Assembly: GCA_037189645.1 (NCBI GenBank)
Contig: JBBCIY010000011.1
Span: forward strand, 1 to 64,000
Source of the DNA: Taishania sp037189645
GTDB taxonomy: Bacteria; Bacteroidota; Bacteroidia; Flavobacteriales_D; Crocinitomicaceae
Direction of reading: 5' to 3'
DNA: 64,000 bases
A program made the translations under genes and the position numbers. Of the stretch, positions 51,786-60,611 are shown piece by piece (within the stretch, counting starts at the first letter, position 1; each line of letters opens with the position of its first letter). The notes under the pieces are model-generated. The model saw nothing but the letters and a program-made list of their open reading frames with translations. It ran no database searches and was not told where the DNA came from.

Positions 51786-52406
51786 ATGCAAATGAAAAAT
51801 CCCGTTTTAATGATTACAATTTTCACAGTAATCGTTCATTCTTATTGTCCGAGAATCTTTGCTCAGGAAAACCAACCTGCAACTTTATTAGAAAATGCCC
51901 GGTGGAATAAAATCGGGTACATGATTTCTCCGAATTTTGGCTACACGAAAATAGACCGGGCAGATGTCCTGCTGCTTAATTTCCGTGGAGGACTCGTCAT
52001 AAAAGATAAATTCGGCATTGGTGGCTTTTTCAATTTTTCAGTTAATGAATTTGTTCCCAAAAGTGAGACTATTCCTGAAATTTATATGGATTATAAAACA
52101 TTTGGAGGTTTTTTCGAATATACAATTTTTTCCAATAAACTCGTGCATGCTTCATTTCCCTTGCTTATCGGCGGTGGGGAGATTGAAATGGACGCAGACA
52201 ATTTTGACCCGAATCTGGGAGAAGACCATTTCTTTTTGATTGAGCCAGGTGCATTACTTGAAATCAACATCCATGACTATGTGCGTTTCAATATTGGATT
52301 TACCTATCGTTTTATAGAAAATACAACGTATCGAAGTATGAATCAATCCAGCATTTCGGGGTTCGCAGGGCAGATAGGATTCAAATTTGGCTGGTTTAGA
52401 AACTAG
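51786..52406 (+). CDS. Outer-membrane beta-barrel protein
   Basis: A 206-residue protein with a signal peptide ending near FAQENQ. I chose the ATG at 51786 (another ATG is at 51792; the TTG further up lies in the promoter). Glycine- and aromatic-rich strands (YMISPNFGYTKIDRADVLLL, then FRGGLVIKDKFGIGGFFNF) suggest a small barrel ending in FGWFRN. No known substrate. It is 29 bases before the TonB-type receptor gene and shares its box 3 promoter, so the two are likely co-expressed under the two-component system. Confidence 0.78.
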   Translation: MQMKNPVLMITIFTVIVHSYCPRIFAQENQPATLLENARWNKIGYMISPNFGYTKIDRADVLLLNFRGGLVIKDKFGIGGFFNFSVNEFVPKSETIPEIYMDYKTFGGFFEYTIFSNKLVHASFPLLIGGGEIEMDADNFDPNLGEDHFFLIEPGALLEINIHDYVRFNIGFTYRFIENTTYRSMNQSSISGFAGQIGFKFGWFRN

Positions 52407-52435
52407 CAAATCAATTTTAAAATAGAAAATATAGT

Positions 52436-54856
52436 ATGAGAACGAATTGTTTAAAGATTGTTTTAATTAGCATTGTGCTGTTGTTTCTGACAGCAACATC
52501 TTCAGCACAAACCACATCCGTTACCCTTTCGGGAATTGTAAAGGACAAGAATGACAAATCGACATTGCCATTTGTAAATATCGTTTTGAAAGCAGAACAG
52601 GACAGCAGTTTTGTAACAGGAACGGTTACAGATGACGAAGGTCTTTTTACGCTGACAAACGTGAAACCAGGAAATTATTTTTTAGAAGTTTCCTATTTCG
52701 GATACCAGCCTAACATTCAGGTACTTTTTGTAGGTAACCTTTCGGAATTTCTGACCATTCCTCCCATTGAAATGGAAGAAAACACAATGGAACTGGAGGA
52801 AATAGTCGTGACAGCAAAACAAGATGATGTAAGCAACAAAATGGATAAAAAGACCTATTCCGTTGAAGATAATATAAGTCAAAGCGGTGGTTCTGTTTTG
52901 CAGACAATGCAAAACCTGCCCGGTGTTACGGTGCAGGAAGGAAAAGTACAGCTTCGTGGCAATGATAAGATTACCATACTGATTGATGGCAGGCAAACAG
53001 CATTGACAGGTTTCGGAAATCAATCGGGATTGGACAATATTCCTGCATCTTCCATTGAAAAAATTGAAATAATCAACAATCCGTCCTCAAAATATGATGC
53101 TAACGGCAACGCTGGAATCATCAATATCATCATGAAAAAAAACAAACAGGAAGGCTTTAACGGTAAGGTTGGCTTATCGGCAGGATTAGGTTCACTTTGG
53201 GTTCGCAAGGAAAATCTGCCGACGATTCGGCCGCAATACACATTTACACCAAAAGTCAACCCGTCTCTCGCATTGAATTACAGGAAGGGAAAAATAAATG
53301 CGTTTTTGCAGGCGGATAATTTATACACTGAAACGCTGAACAAAAATGAATTTGTAACCCGTACGTACGATGACGGAACAATGATCCGCCAACAGTTGAA
53401 GCGAAACAGAAATACGAATTACTTCACTTCAAAAGCGGGAATTGATTGGTACATCAATGAACACAATACGCTGACTGTTTCCGGTTTGTTCGGAAGTGAA
53501 AAAATAATTGACCGTGGCGATCAGCCTGTTTTTAATGTGGATTTATCAGAAAGGCAACGTCTTTGGCAGTTTTTAGAAGATGAGCTGAAAACAACAGCAA
53601 TGGCTTCAGTAAATTATCAACACAAATTCAAACAGGCAGGACATTTGCTGAATACTGGTTTTAACTATACGTTTCATAGAGAAGATGAACAATACTTTTA
53701 TGATAATTACTTACCCGTATCCACAGGAACGGATGCTTTTAAATTATTGTCGGACGAGCAGGTGTATGATTTCAATATGGATTACATCAAACCTTTGAAA
53801 TACGGACGGATTGAAACGGGGGTAAAATTCCGTTACAGAAATATTCCTACCGATATGCAGTTTATTCCGGGAGCTAATTCGGTTCTGGACACCAATGCAG
53901 GTGGTTGGGCAACATATCGTGAGTTGATCCCCGCAGTTTACGGAAACTACATTTTTGAAAACAAAAAATTTGAAGCCGAAATTGGTTTACGAGCTGAATA
54001 TGTGAAAATAGATTACGAAGTAAATCCCGATCACAACACTTACAAAAGTGACGGGTATGATTACATACAACCGTTCCCAAACCTCAGGTTGGCTTATAAA
54101 ATAAATGACCGCAACAAGCTCTCATTATTCTACAATCGTAGAGTGGACCGGCCAAATGAGGTGGACATCCGGATTTTTCCCAAATACGATGACGCGGAAA
54201 TCATCAAAGTCGGAAACCCTGCATTACGGCCACAGTTTACCAATTCTTTTGAATTAGGCTATAAAACAAGCTGGCAAAGTGGTTACTTTTATTCGGCAGC
54301 TTATCGCCGCTTTGCAAACGGAACAATCACACGTATTTCAACTGTTGTCCCGGGAAATAACCTGATTTATGCCATATTTCAAAACGCAGGAAAAAGCTAC
54401 AATACGGGTTTGGAAATCGTATTATCACAAGATGTTGCAAAATGGTATTCGCTCAACCTGAACGGAAATGTGTATCATAACCAGATTAATGCCTTTACCG
54501 TAGAAAATTTATACCCTGTAGCCCATACTTTTTCAATGAACGAGCAAACCGCGTTTTCGGGTAACTTAAAGCTGAACAACAATTTCCATCTGCCCAAAAA
54601 CTTTGAACTGCAGGTAACGGCAGTTTATTTAGCACCTGACATTATTCCACAAGGAAAAATAGACCAGCGTTTTTCACTGGATTTAGGAGTTAAAAAATCT
54701 ATTCAGAAAGGCAAAGGAGAAGTGTTTTTCAATGCTACTGATATATTGAACACAATGGTTATCAGACAGGAAATTCAAGGCAACGGTTTCCGTTACACAA
54801 GCAATGACTATTATGAAACACAGGTGATCAGGGTAGGTTACAATTACAAATTCTAA
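52436..54856 (+). CDS. TonB-dependent-receptor-like outer-membrane protein
   Basis: An 806-residue outer-membrane protein. Signal about 1-24; a CarboxypepD_reg-like domain about 28-112 (VTLSGIVKDKNDKSTLPFVN, then NVKPGNYFLEVSYFGYQPN); a plug domain near 140-235 (LQTMQNLPGVTVQEGKVQLR, then ILIDGRQTALTG); and a long C-terminal barrel of the OMP_b-brl_3 type ending QVIRVGYNYKF. The usual TonB box is not visible, so it may not be a classical transporter. Its promoter is shared with the small barrel gene. The substrate is not predictable; uptake or signalling in response to envelope stress or peptides are both possible. Confidence 0.9.
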   Translation: MRTNCLKIVLISIVLLFLTATSSAQTTSVTLSGIVKDKNDKSTLPFVNIVLKAEQDSSFVTGTVTDDEGLFTLTNVKPGNYFLEVSYFGYQPNIQVLFVGNLSEFLTIPPIEMEENTMELEEIVVTAKQDDVSNKMDKKTYSVEDNISQSGGSVLQTMQNLPGVTVQEGKVQLRGNDKITILIDGRQTALTGFGNQSGLDNIPASSIEKIEIINNPSSKYDANGNAGIINIIMKKNKQEGFNGKVGLSAGLGSLWVRKENLPTIRPQYTFTPKVNPSLALNYRKGKINAFLQADNLYTETLNKNEFVTRTYDDGTMIRQQLKRNRNTNYFTSKAGIDWYINEHNTLTVSGLFGSEKIIDRGDQPVFNVDLSERQRLWQFLEDELKTTAMASVNYQHKFKQAGHLLNTGFNYTFHREDEQYFYDNYLPVSTGTDAFKLLSDEQVYDFNMDYIKPLKYGRIETGVKFRYRNIPTDMQFIPGANSVLDTNAGGWATYRELIPAVYGNYIFENKKFEAEIGLRAEYVKIDYEVNPDHNTYKSDGYDYIQPFPNLRLAYKINDRNKLSLFYNRRVDRPNEVDIRIFPKYDDAEIIKVGNPALRPQFTNSFELGYKTSWQSGYFYSAAYRRFANGTITRISTVVPGNNLIYAIFQNAGKSYNTGLEIVLSQDVAKWYSLNLNGNVYHNQINAFTVENLYPVAHTFSMNEQTAFSGNLKLNNNFHLPKNFELQVTAVYLAPDIIPQGKIDQRFSLDLGVKKSIQKGKGEVFFNATDILNTMVIRQEIQGNGFRYTSNDYYETQVIRVGYNYKF

Positions 54857-55020
54857 ATTGCTCTTCGATCTGTATTTTTGAAACAACAGTTTCCTCATAG
54901 TTCATCGTTTAGTTACTTTAGAGCAAAAAACTTTAGTCACTGCTGTTTTTTATTTCCACATTTTTTTTGTAAATTTAATTCTGTTGAAAAGTATACCCGG
55001 GCAAAAAAATGCAGGCATAA

Positions 55021-56613
55021 ATGATGAAAAAATTATACCTATATGTGTTCATTTTAGCTGTATCCATTCAGTATCCGCAGGCTCAGACGCTGGAATGGTC
55101 GCATGTTTTTGATACCCATTCAGCAGGGTTTGGTGTCGGGCTGTACCCAAACAGTTTGATTGACAATAATGGAACGATTACCACTACAATCATTGAAAAA
55201 GATACGCTCAAACTGTATCAAACGTTGGGAGACGGAACCAGTACGAATAGCTACATTACGGGAAGAACAATTGTCGATAACCATACACCGCTTATACGAA
55301 CAGCTGAAAATGGTCTTGCATTGGTATATAAAACCAACCCCTATCCCGGTTTTTACTGGTTGCTTCATACGGATTCCAGCCTCACTGTCATAGAAGAAAT
55401 ACAGTTGGAAATCCCCTCTTTGACATCAACTCCTGAAATTTTAAACCTGATAGAATACAATGGTAATTTTTATCTGACGGCAACTTCAAACGGGAATCAT
55501 TATTTACTAAAAATAAACAGTGATAACAGTGTTTCGATAAGCTATAACGGAAGCATTGATGTTGCTTATGGCGAAGAGTACATATTGCTTGACAACGGAA
55601 ACATTATTTTTTCATACAAGAATGACAACGGACATATTATCCGATGTGTGTCTGTTGAAAACGGAACACTTGTCTGGGAACAATCCATCGCAACAGGTTT
55701 CGGGTTTCTGTTAGAATACAGGATTGTGAACAATGGAAATACGTTATATGCTCTTGGTAAAGAAAAAGCATGGATCGACGGCATAGGGCATGACCAGGTG
55801 ACCATCTCACGCATGGATGCTTTATCAGGTGAAATTTTATTTCAACAACCCTTAACCTTACCCCCTGTTTGTAATAATTGCTCTGTCCAGCTTAGTGATT
55901 TTGTGTACAATGCTGCAAACGACCGCTTGTATTTAAGTTATGCAAGCGCATTTCCAGAGATTGCAGTTTTACTGCTGGAAATTGATAGTCAGTCAGTGGG
56001 AATAACGGGAGAAAGGTACTTCCCTTTTGAAAGTGAACCTGAATTTTTCTTTTTCAGTAACAGGAGGTCCGTCATCCATATAAGACCTGACGGAAATTTG
56101 GTACTGTTGTATAAATCGTACAAAAATGCATTGGAACAGATGAACTTATACATTACCCCATTAAATTCCCAGCTGGAAAGTGTCGGTACTTTTGAGTTTC
56201 ATATAGAGGAACTGGAAAGTATAGAACATCCGTCAGAAGTTTTGAATTACGATGATTCAAGAATACTGATAACAGGCATTGTACCAAATAAAAATCCAAG
56301 TATTTCATTAGAAAAAGCCGAATACTTTATCGCTATGATACATCTTGATGGCGTGCTTTCACTGGAAAACCCGTCTTCAGATTCTGATCAGATAATACTG
56401 TACCCCAATCCTGCCGATAACACGGTAAATTTTAGTGTTGCTGATGACGTGTTTGAATTGACGATCGTTGATGTATCAGGGAAAATAATTCATACAGAAA
56501 AAAATATGCAGCAGACATTTAACCTGGATATTAGTACTTATGAAACGGGAGTTTACTTTGTTAATTTATCAGGGCACCGGAAAAACCATACTAAAAAGCT
56601 GATTGTAAGATAA
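55021..56613 (+). CDS. T9SS-secreted protein, beta-propeller-like
   Basis: A 530-residue exported protein: signal about 1-21 (MMKKLYLYVFILAVSIQYPQ), a body of repeated beta segments reminiscent of a PQQ/WD-like propeller (LDNGNIIFSYKNDNGHIIRC, VENGTLVWEQSIATG), and a C-terminal T9SS type A sorting domain of about 75 residues (LYPNPADNTVNFSV, ending HTKKLIVR). A second ATG at 55024 is equally possible. The upstream 164-base gap has no gene and no tandem box, so it is probably outside the two-component regulon. Function unknown. Confidence 0.83.
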   Translation: MMKKLYLYVFILAVSIQYPQAQTLEWSHVFDTHSAGFGVGLYPNSLIDNNGTITTTIIEKDTLKLYQTLGDGTSTNSYITGRTIVDNHTPLIRTAENGLALVYKTNPYPGFYWLLHTDSSLTVIEEIQLEIPSLTSTPEILNLIEYNGNFYLTATSNGNHYLLKINSDNSVSISYNGSIDVAYGEEYILLDNGNIIFSYKNDNGHIIRCVSVENGTLVWEQSIATGFGFLLEYRIVNNGNTLYALGKEKAWIDGIGHDQVTISRMDALSGEILFQQPLTLPPVCNNCSVQLSDFVYNAANDRLYLSYASAFPEIAVLLLEIDSQSVGITGERYFPFESEPEFFFFSNRRSVIHIRPDGNLVLLYKSYKNALEQMNLYITPLNSQLESVGTFEFHIEELESIEHPSEVLNYDDSRILITGIVPNKNPSISLEKAEYFIAMIHLDGVLSLENPSSDSDQIILYPNPADNTVNFSVADDVFELTIVDVSGKIIHTEKNMQQTFNLDISTYETGVYFVNLSGHRKNHTKKLIVR

Positions 56614-56625
56614 ACTGAACCTGTC

Positions 56626-56745
56626 TTGATCGCCCGGCTTTTTTACGCTTCACAAGAATTTCAGGCATACGAATTTATACTCAACACATATTTACTCGGA
56701 GATGATACGACCACTCAGGTAATAGCAAAAATACTGGAGGAATAA
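56626..56745 (+). pseudogene. Short orphan coding fragment
   Basis: A 39-codon frame that would start at TTG reads ARLFYASQEFQAYEFILNTY and then LLGDDTTTQVIAKILEE and a stop. It looks protein-like (helical) but has no promoter or good start, and the match is unknown. It could be the tail of a lost gene. It lies between the T9SS gene and the convergent ParB-like gene; the rest of 56746-56838 is unassigned. Confidence 0.25.
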
Positions 56746-56838
56746 AAAAATGGCTGCTGACAAGGTATTGCCGCATGGTCTGTGCCTTCAATCTGATTTC
56801 TGTTTCACCTGGTTTTCAGAACGGATTTTTCATTTCCT

Positions 56839-57462
56839 CTATCCCTTCTTATCATGCTGCTCCATTTCCCACGATTTCGAAAATTCCTGATCCTGGAAGG
56901 CTTCTGCCAGTCCTGTGATCTGTCTCAGTCTCAGCACTTCGTCCGGGTCCATCCCCAGCTCCTCCCCTATGCGCCTGTTCGACCAGTCATTGCGTTTGAG
57001 GAATGCAACGAGCTTTGCGGACAATTCAGCCTGGTGCGTTCCCCTGGCAATATTGTGGCGAACGGTAGCCGCGACTCTGTTTTCAAGGGTCTTATCCAAC
57101 ACCGTAACGGGAAGATAACCTTCAAGGCTTTCTTTGATCTCCGGCACTTCTTTACATACAGCTGTACGGTGAAAACCGTCGACAATCACCCAGTTTTCAT
57201 TCTTTTTTTCCGCTGCCACTACCACAGGCATCGTCAGCCCGTCTTTTTTGACGGAAAGCTCAAGCAGCTTCATTTCCGGAGGAGCAACTTTGTTCGGGTT
57301 GTATTCGTTGCCTTCCACCTGCTCGATCGGGACAAGCTGTACATTCAGAGCGGGATGTTTCAATCCCAAAAATTCATACAACTGGGATGTGATCCGGTTA
57401 TAGATCTCGATTTTTTGCTGAAGAGAAGCATCCTTATTCTGTTCTATTATCTGCGTGATCAT
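56839..57462 (-). CDS. ParB/Srx-domain protein (IbrB-like)
   Basis: A 207-residue protein with a ParB N-terminal/sulfiredoxin-type domain at about 40-125: EYNPNKVAPPE, the conserved block PVVVAAEKKNENWVIVDGFH with VDGFHR at 94-99, then an HTH at about 158-187 (NDWSNRRIGEELGMDPDEVL). The 5' end overlaps the partner PAPS-reductase-like gene by 29 bases, so the two are one unit. The same pairing is known as IbrB/IbrA, first described as regulators of immunoglobulin-binding proteins in E. coli. True chromosome partition is unlikely because ParA and parS are not here. Confidence 0.82.
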   Translation of the reverse strand: MITQIIEQNKDASLQQKIEIYNRITSQLYEFLGLKHPALNVQLVPIEQVEGNEYNPNKVAPPEMKLLELSVKKDGLTMPVVVAAEKKNENWVIVDGFHRTAVCKEVPEIKESLEGYLPVTVLDKTLENRVAATVRHNIARGTHQAELSAKLVAFLKRNDWSNRRIGEELGMDPDEVLRLRQITGLAEAFQDQEFSKSWEMEQHDKKG

Positions 57463-58663
57463 ATATGTTATAATTAGGGATTCTGAAGAATATATTCAAT
57501 TGACGCTCCATTTCTCCTTTGGTCTGGGAAAAGGAAAGGCCTCTGCACCAATAATCGTTTTTGAGCAATACTTTGCAGATCCTTCTCCATGAAGGAACTT
57601 TTTTCTGCGCTTCCAGCCGGGGATCGGATGCCTGCGGGATGGTATCTTCATAACCGTTCTTCCTCCAGTATTCGAGAAACTTTTCGATCTTGGAATTGTA
57701 ATGGTTGCTCAGGTAGGGCGGCATGGTGCTCAGCAGGAATTTCGCATAGCTTTCGTATGTGTGACCGTCCGGCAGGTTCATCCTGAAATTTCCGAATACC
57801 GTCCTGTTGTTCTCCGAATACCGGTTCCCGAAATTAGCCCCTTCTACCCGGTTCACTACTTTGCTCCAGGTTTCGGGTTCCAGGATCTTGTACAGGTACA
57901 ATCCCTTGCGCTGATCGTCTCCATAAGGCTGGCACAGCCGCATTTGTGAAAGAGGTACTCCGGCAAGATGCATCAGGTCATAGATCCGGTTATAGTCAAA
58001 CCCGTATTTTCCATTGGCGATCCAGATGTCTCTTGTCCCCCAGTCATAGATCGGGTAAAAGTTATAGAGATGAGTGTCAACCTGTGTGCTCCACTGCTTT
58101 TTATCATACCGTTTCTTGGTGAAGTTGGCGATCGTCCGGTAACGGTTATAGCTTTCATCTGTCCGGATTCCTACCAGGCATGCCGCATTTTCATCATCGG
58201 AAAACCATTTTCCGAATTCAAACACAAATTCTTCAAATTCCATCCCTTTCCGGAAAAACGGGAAATAACCGGGATCCTTTATCACCGAAGGATGATCCGG
58301 GTAATCACGCACCCAGGCTGAACGCTTACGCTCATCCCAGCAGATCCAGTGCGGCTGGTACTGACTCACCGCGTTGCGAAGATGGATCGGAAGGCATACC
58401 CAGTAAGCTTTGACCTCCGGGCGGGAGACCATCCGTGTTATATAGTCGATTGTATGGGTGTACTGGGCTTCCAGGTCAACAACCAGTACATGCACCGGTA
58501 ACTTATTGTGGCGGCGGGCCGCATCAATGGCCATGTTCAGCAGAACTCCACTGTCTTTCCCTCCGCTGAAGGAGATATATGTTTTATCGAAATTGGAATA
58601 GATGTAGTCAAGACGTTGAGCAGATTCTTCATAAACAGTTGTGTTTTTATATTTTTTCAACAT
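57434..58663 (-). CDS. PAPS-reductase-family protein (IbrA-like, DUF3440)
   Basis: A 409-residue protein of the adenine-nucleotide alpha-hydrolase/PAPS reductase superfamily. The PP-loop SGGKDSG lies at 33-39 in TYISFSGGKDSGVLLNMA. Further blocks: VLVVDLEAQYTHTIDY, VGIRTDESYNRYRTI, and a Trp-rich YPIYDWGTRDIWIANGKYGF, then LCQPYGDDQRKGLYLY. It ends in a C-terminal region typical of DUF3440. The classical PAPS-reductase C-terminal ECG(L)H is missing, so sulfate reduction is unlikely. It may transfer or activate sulfur or nucleotides with its ParB-like partner. A -7 TATATTTG lies upstream on the minus strand (58694-58687). Confidence 0.85.
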   Translation of the reverse strand: MLKKYKNTTVYEESAQRLDYIYSNFDKTYISFSGGKDSGVLLNMAIDAARRHNKLPVHVLVVDLEAQYTHTIDYITRMVSRPEVKAYWVCLPIHLRNAVSQYQPHWICWDERKRSAWVRDYPDHPSVIKDPGYFPFFRKGMEFEEFVFEFGKWFSDDENAACLVGIRTDESYNRYRTIANFTKKRYDKKQWSTQVDTHLYNFYPIYDWGTRDIWIANGKYGFDYNRIYDLMHLAGVPLSQMRLCQPYGDDQRKGLYLYKILEPETWSKVVNRVEGANFGNRYSENNRTVFGNFRMNLPDGHTYESYAKFLLSTMPPYLSNHYNSKIEKFLEYWRKNGYEDTIPQASDPRLEAQKKVPSWRRICKVLLKNDYWCRGLSFSQTKGEMERQLNIFFRIPNYNIYDHADNRTE

Positions 58664-58686
58664 AGAAGATAAATTACAGGTATTCT

Positions 58687-58694
58687 CAAATATA
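58687..58694 (-). promoter_or_regulatory. -7 element of the IbrA/IbrB-like unit
   Basis: On the minus strand the bases read TATATTTG, matching TAnnTTTG, 24 bases before the ATG at 58663. The area to 58774 is AT-rich and holds no gene. Confidence 0.45.
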
Positions 58695-58836
58695 AAAAAA
58701 ATATAGAATTTATTGCCTGATTTTAAAACATCTAACTCATATTTTTTTATTTTTTAAAATATATTACTTTCTACGTGACGATTTGTTTGTTTCCCGGAGC
58801 AACGCGACCAGGTAAAAAGGTTCCGGGAAAAATTGC

Positions 58837-58844
58837 TATATTTG
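58837..58844 (+). promoter_or_regulatory. -7 element for the small protein/DoxD-DoxA genes
   Basis: TATATTTG fits TAnnTTTG and lies 20 bases before the ATG at 58865. It argues for that start and not the earlier in-frame ATG at 58775. Confidence 0.5.
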
Positions 58845-58864
58845 TTACCGGAAAGGTCCATCTG

Positions 58865-59215
58865 ATGAAAAAAAGTATTTCATTTATTTTCACACATGCA
58901 GTCATCATTCTGGTGATGGCCTTTGTATCTTTGCCTTGTTCTGTAAAACGGGAAATCAAGCAAGCATTGAATATTCCTGTCTCCCATTCGGAAAAACCGA
59001 ATCAGACAATCGTTTGTACCGCTTTCGTACAAGAAGAAAACAGGGGGATTTCCGTTTCCAGCCAGAAAAAGGAACTGAAAAAAAAACAGCTCCGGGCAAC
59101 CGGTTTTGCTTTCCTGGAAACCTCTGTTTTACACCAATCTGTTTTTGCATTTCCGGGCATAAACCGCCCCTCGCCTGTTCCGATTTACATTCTTCACGAA
59201 CAATACCTGATTTGA
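58865..59215 (+). CDS. Small membrane-anchored or secreted protein
   Basis: A 116-residue protein starting MKKSISFIFTHAVIILVMAF, a membrane anchor or signal. The rest is basic (VKREIKQALNIPVSHSEKPN, then SSQKKELKKKQLRATG) and I recognise no domain. It lies 90 bases before the DoxD-DoxA-like gene, so the two may be co-expressed. The longer frame (from 58775) would start upstream of the -7 element. It may be an accessory of the membrane protein; this is inference. Confidence 0.55.
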   Translation: MKKSISFIFTHAVIILVMAFVSLPCSVKREIKQALNIPVSHSEKPNQTIVCTAFVQEENRGISVSSQKKELKKKQLRATGFAFLETSVLHQSVFAFPGINRPSPVPIYILHEQYLI

Positions 59216-59305
59216 TTTTTGATCGCATTTAGTTACTACTTCAATAACAGGCGTTATCGGGGTTTACGGTAGTTTATTTTTTATCAAATTTCAATTCAAC
59301 TGACA

Positions 59306-60364
59306 ATGAATCATCAAACATATTCATTTGCCGGAATGTTTACCACCGCCTTGCGCTGGGTAGCCGGCTGGACTTATTTTTCAGCTTTCTGGAGAAGGCT
59401 GATATTAGAGAACAAGCTCAATCCTGATGAAGCAGGATACATCGGCGAAAAATTCAATCACTTTCTGCCTAATTCCCTGGGTATAAAACCCATCATCGAG
59501 CAGTTGGTTTCAAACCCGGGAAGTCTCTGGTGGGCAATGGCTACCTTCACGATCATAGAGGGAATTGTCGGGCTGTTGTTCATGCTCGGACTATTCACCC
59601 GCCTGATGAGCATCGGTGTTTTCTCCCTGGCTTTCGGTATCCTGCTGGGCTCGGGATGGCTGGGAACAACCTGCCTGGATGAATGGCAGATCGGCGTTTT
59701 GGGAGTCGCAGCAGGGTTTTCCATTTTCCTTTCAGGTGGCGGAAAGTATTCGCTGGACGGATATTTCATCAATAAAAACAAATCATTTACACGAAAAAAA
59801 TGGTTCCGGTTGTTCGGTTCGGGAGCTTTGCCTCAAAAGGAAAACACCTTAAACAGAATGGCTCTCGGAGGTGCTGTATTCATCATTGGATTAACCCTGT
59901 TTACCAACCAGTATTTTCACGGCGGTGTGTATGGCAGGTTGCACAACCTTTCTGTTCGCCCGCACGTAACCATCAGTAATGCAGCAATCGAAAACGGAAT
60001 ACTATCCTTTACGGTCTTCAGAGATGAAGGAGCAGATGTCTATGGCTCATTTCTGATCGGGATAAAACTGGCAGACCACACGGGAAACACCGTGTTTGAA
60101 CAAACACAAGACCAGCTTTCCAACCTGTCAGCCGGGCACATTCAGAACGATTATGTCGCAAAGGTAAAACCGGGGGCACATAGCCTGATACTTCCTTTGG
60201 GAGCAAAAGCGACGTTACGATTCCAGGACGAAGCATTTCATCACCTGAGAGGGAATTACAGGCTGGAATTGCTGGACATCAGCGGCATTAAATGGGAAAC
60301 AGGTGTATCAGTGATAAAGTATTCCAACCTGCGCATTTTTGCGATTTCATACAGAACACTTTGA
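59306..60364 (+). CDS. DoxD-DoxA-type fusion, thiosulfate:quinone oxidoreductase-like
   Basis: A 352-residue protein. Residues about 8-165 match the DoxD/DoxX membrane domain, with four hydrophobic helices (FTTALRWVAGWTYFSAFW, then ATFTIIEGIVGLLFMLGLFT, and GVLGVAAGFSIFLSGG). After a basic loop, another helix near 185-205 leads to a C-terminal beta domain (about 215-340) resembling DoxA. In archaea these are separate subunits that oxidise thiosulfate and reduce quinone. Here they are joined, as I recall in other Bacteroidota. True thiosulfate activity is unproven. A strong terminator follows. Confidence 0.82.
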   Translation: MNHQTYSFAGMFTTALRWVAGWTYFSAFWRRLILENKLNPDEAGYIGEKFNHFLPNSLGIKPIIEQLVSNPGSLWWAMATFTIIEGIVGLLFMLGLFTRLMSIGVFSLAFGILLGSGWLGTTCLDEWQIGVLGVAAGFSIFLSGGGKYSLDGYFINKNKSFTRKKWFRLFGSGALPQKENTLNRMALGGAVFIIGLTLFTNQYFHGGVYGRLHNLSVRPHVTISNAAIENGILSFTVFRDEGADVYGSFLIGIKLADHTGNTVFEQTQDQLSNLSAGHIQNDYVAKVKPGAHSLILPLGAKATLRFQDEAFHHLRGNYRLELLDISGIKWETGVSVIKYSNLRIFAISYRTL

Positions 60365-60373
60365 TTGCTTATT

Positions 60374-60410
60374 AAGCATATACACCTGGTTAAATCAGGT
60401 GTATATGCTT
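60374..60410. terminator. Perfect 15-bp hairpin terminator
   Basis: AAGCATATACACCTG pairs perfectly with CAGGTGTATATGCTT around a 7-base loop, just after the DoxD-DoxA gene. The T-run is short. Confidence 0.7.
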
Positions 60411-60575
60411 TCAAATGGCTATTCTTCGTATTCACTTGCCCCCAGGCTAATGACCGATCGCTTTCGTCTAAATTCATTCAGACTGCTTAATGCTTTTAAC
60501 ATACTTATCAACCATCACATCTGTTTTTCCCGGGCATTGATCAAATATAGCATACACAACTTTCAATAAAAACCT

Positions 60576-60583
60576 TACTTTTG
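60576..60583 (+). promoter_or_regulatory. -7 element of the arginase-family gene
   Basis: TACTTTTG fits TAnnTTTG and lies 28 bases before the ATG at 60612. Confidence 0.45.
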
Positions 60584-60611
60584 ATACCGGATAATTATAA
60601 TTCATCATTTT

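Noticed and set aside
48858..56838. Attachment-site duplication of the tRNA-Arg 3' end
   Set aside because: I searched by eye for a second copy of its T-arm and acceptor end to the right and found none.
56839..57462. Chromosome-partition ParB
   Set aside because: It lacks the central and C-terminal ParB parts and has no ParA or parS nearby; pairing with a PAPS-reductase-like gene fits IbrB better.
58775..58864. Longer start of the small protein before DoxD-DoxA
   Set aside because: The first 30 codons lie over the -7 element at 58837 and look non-coding; the ATG at 58865 gives a proper anchor sequence.
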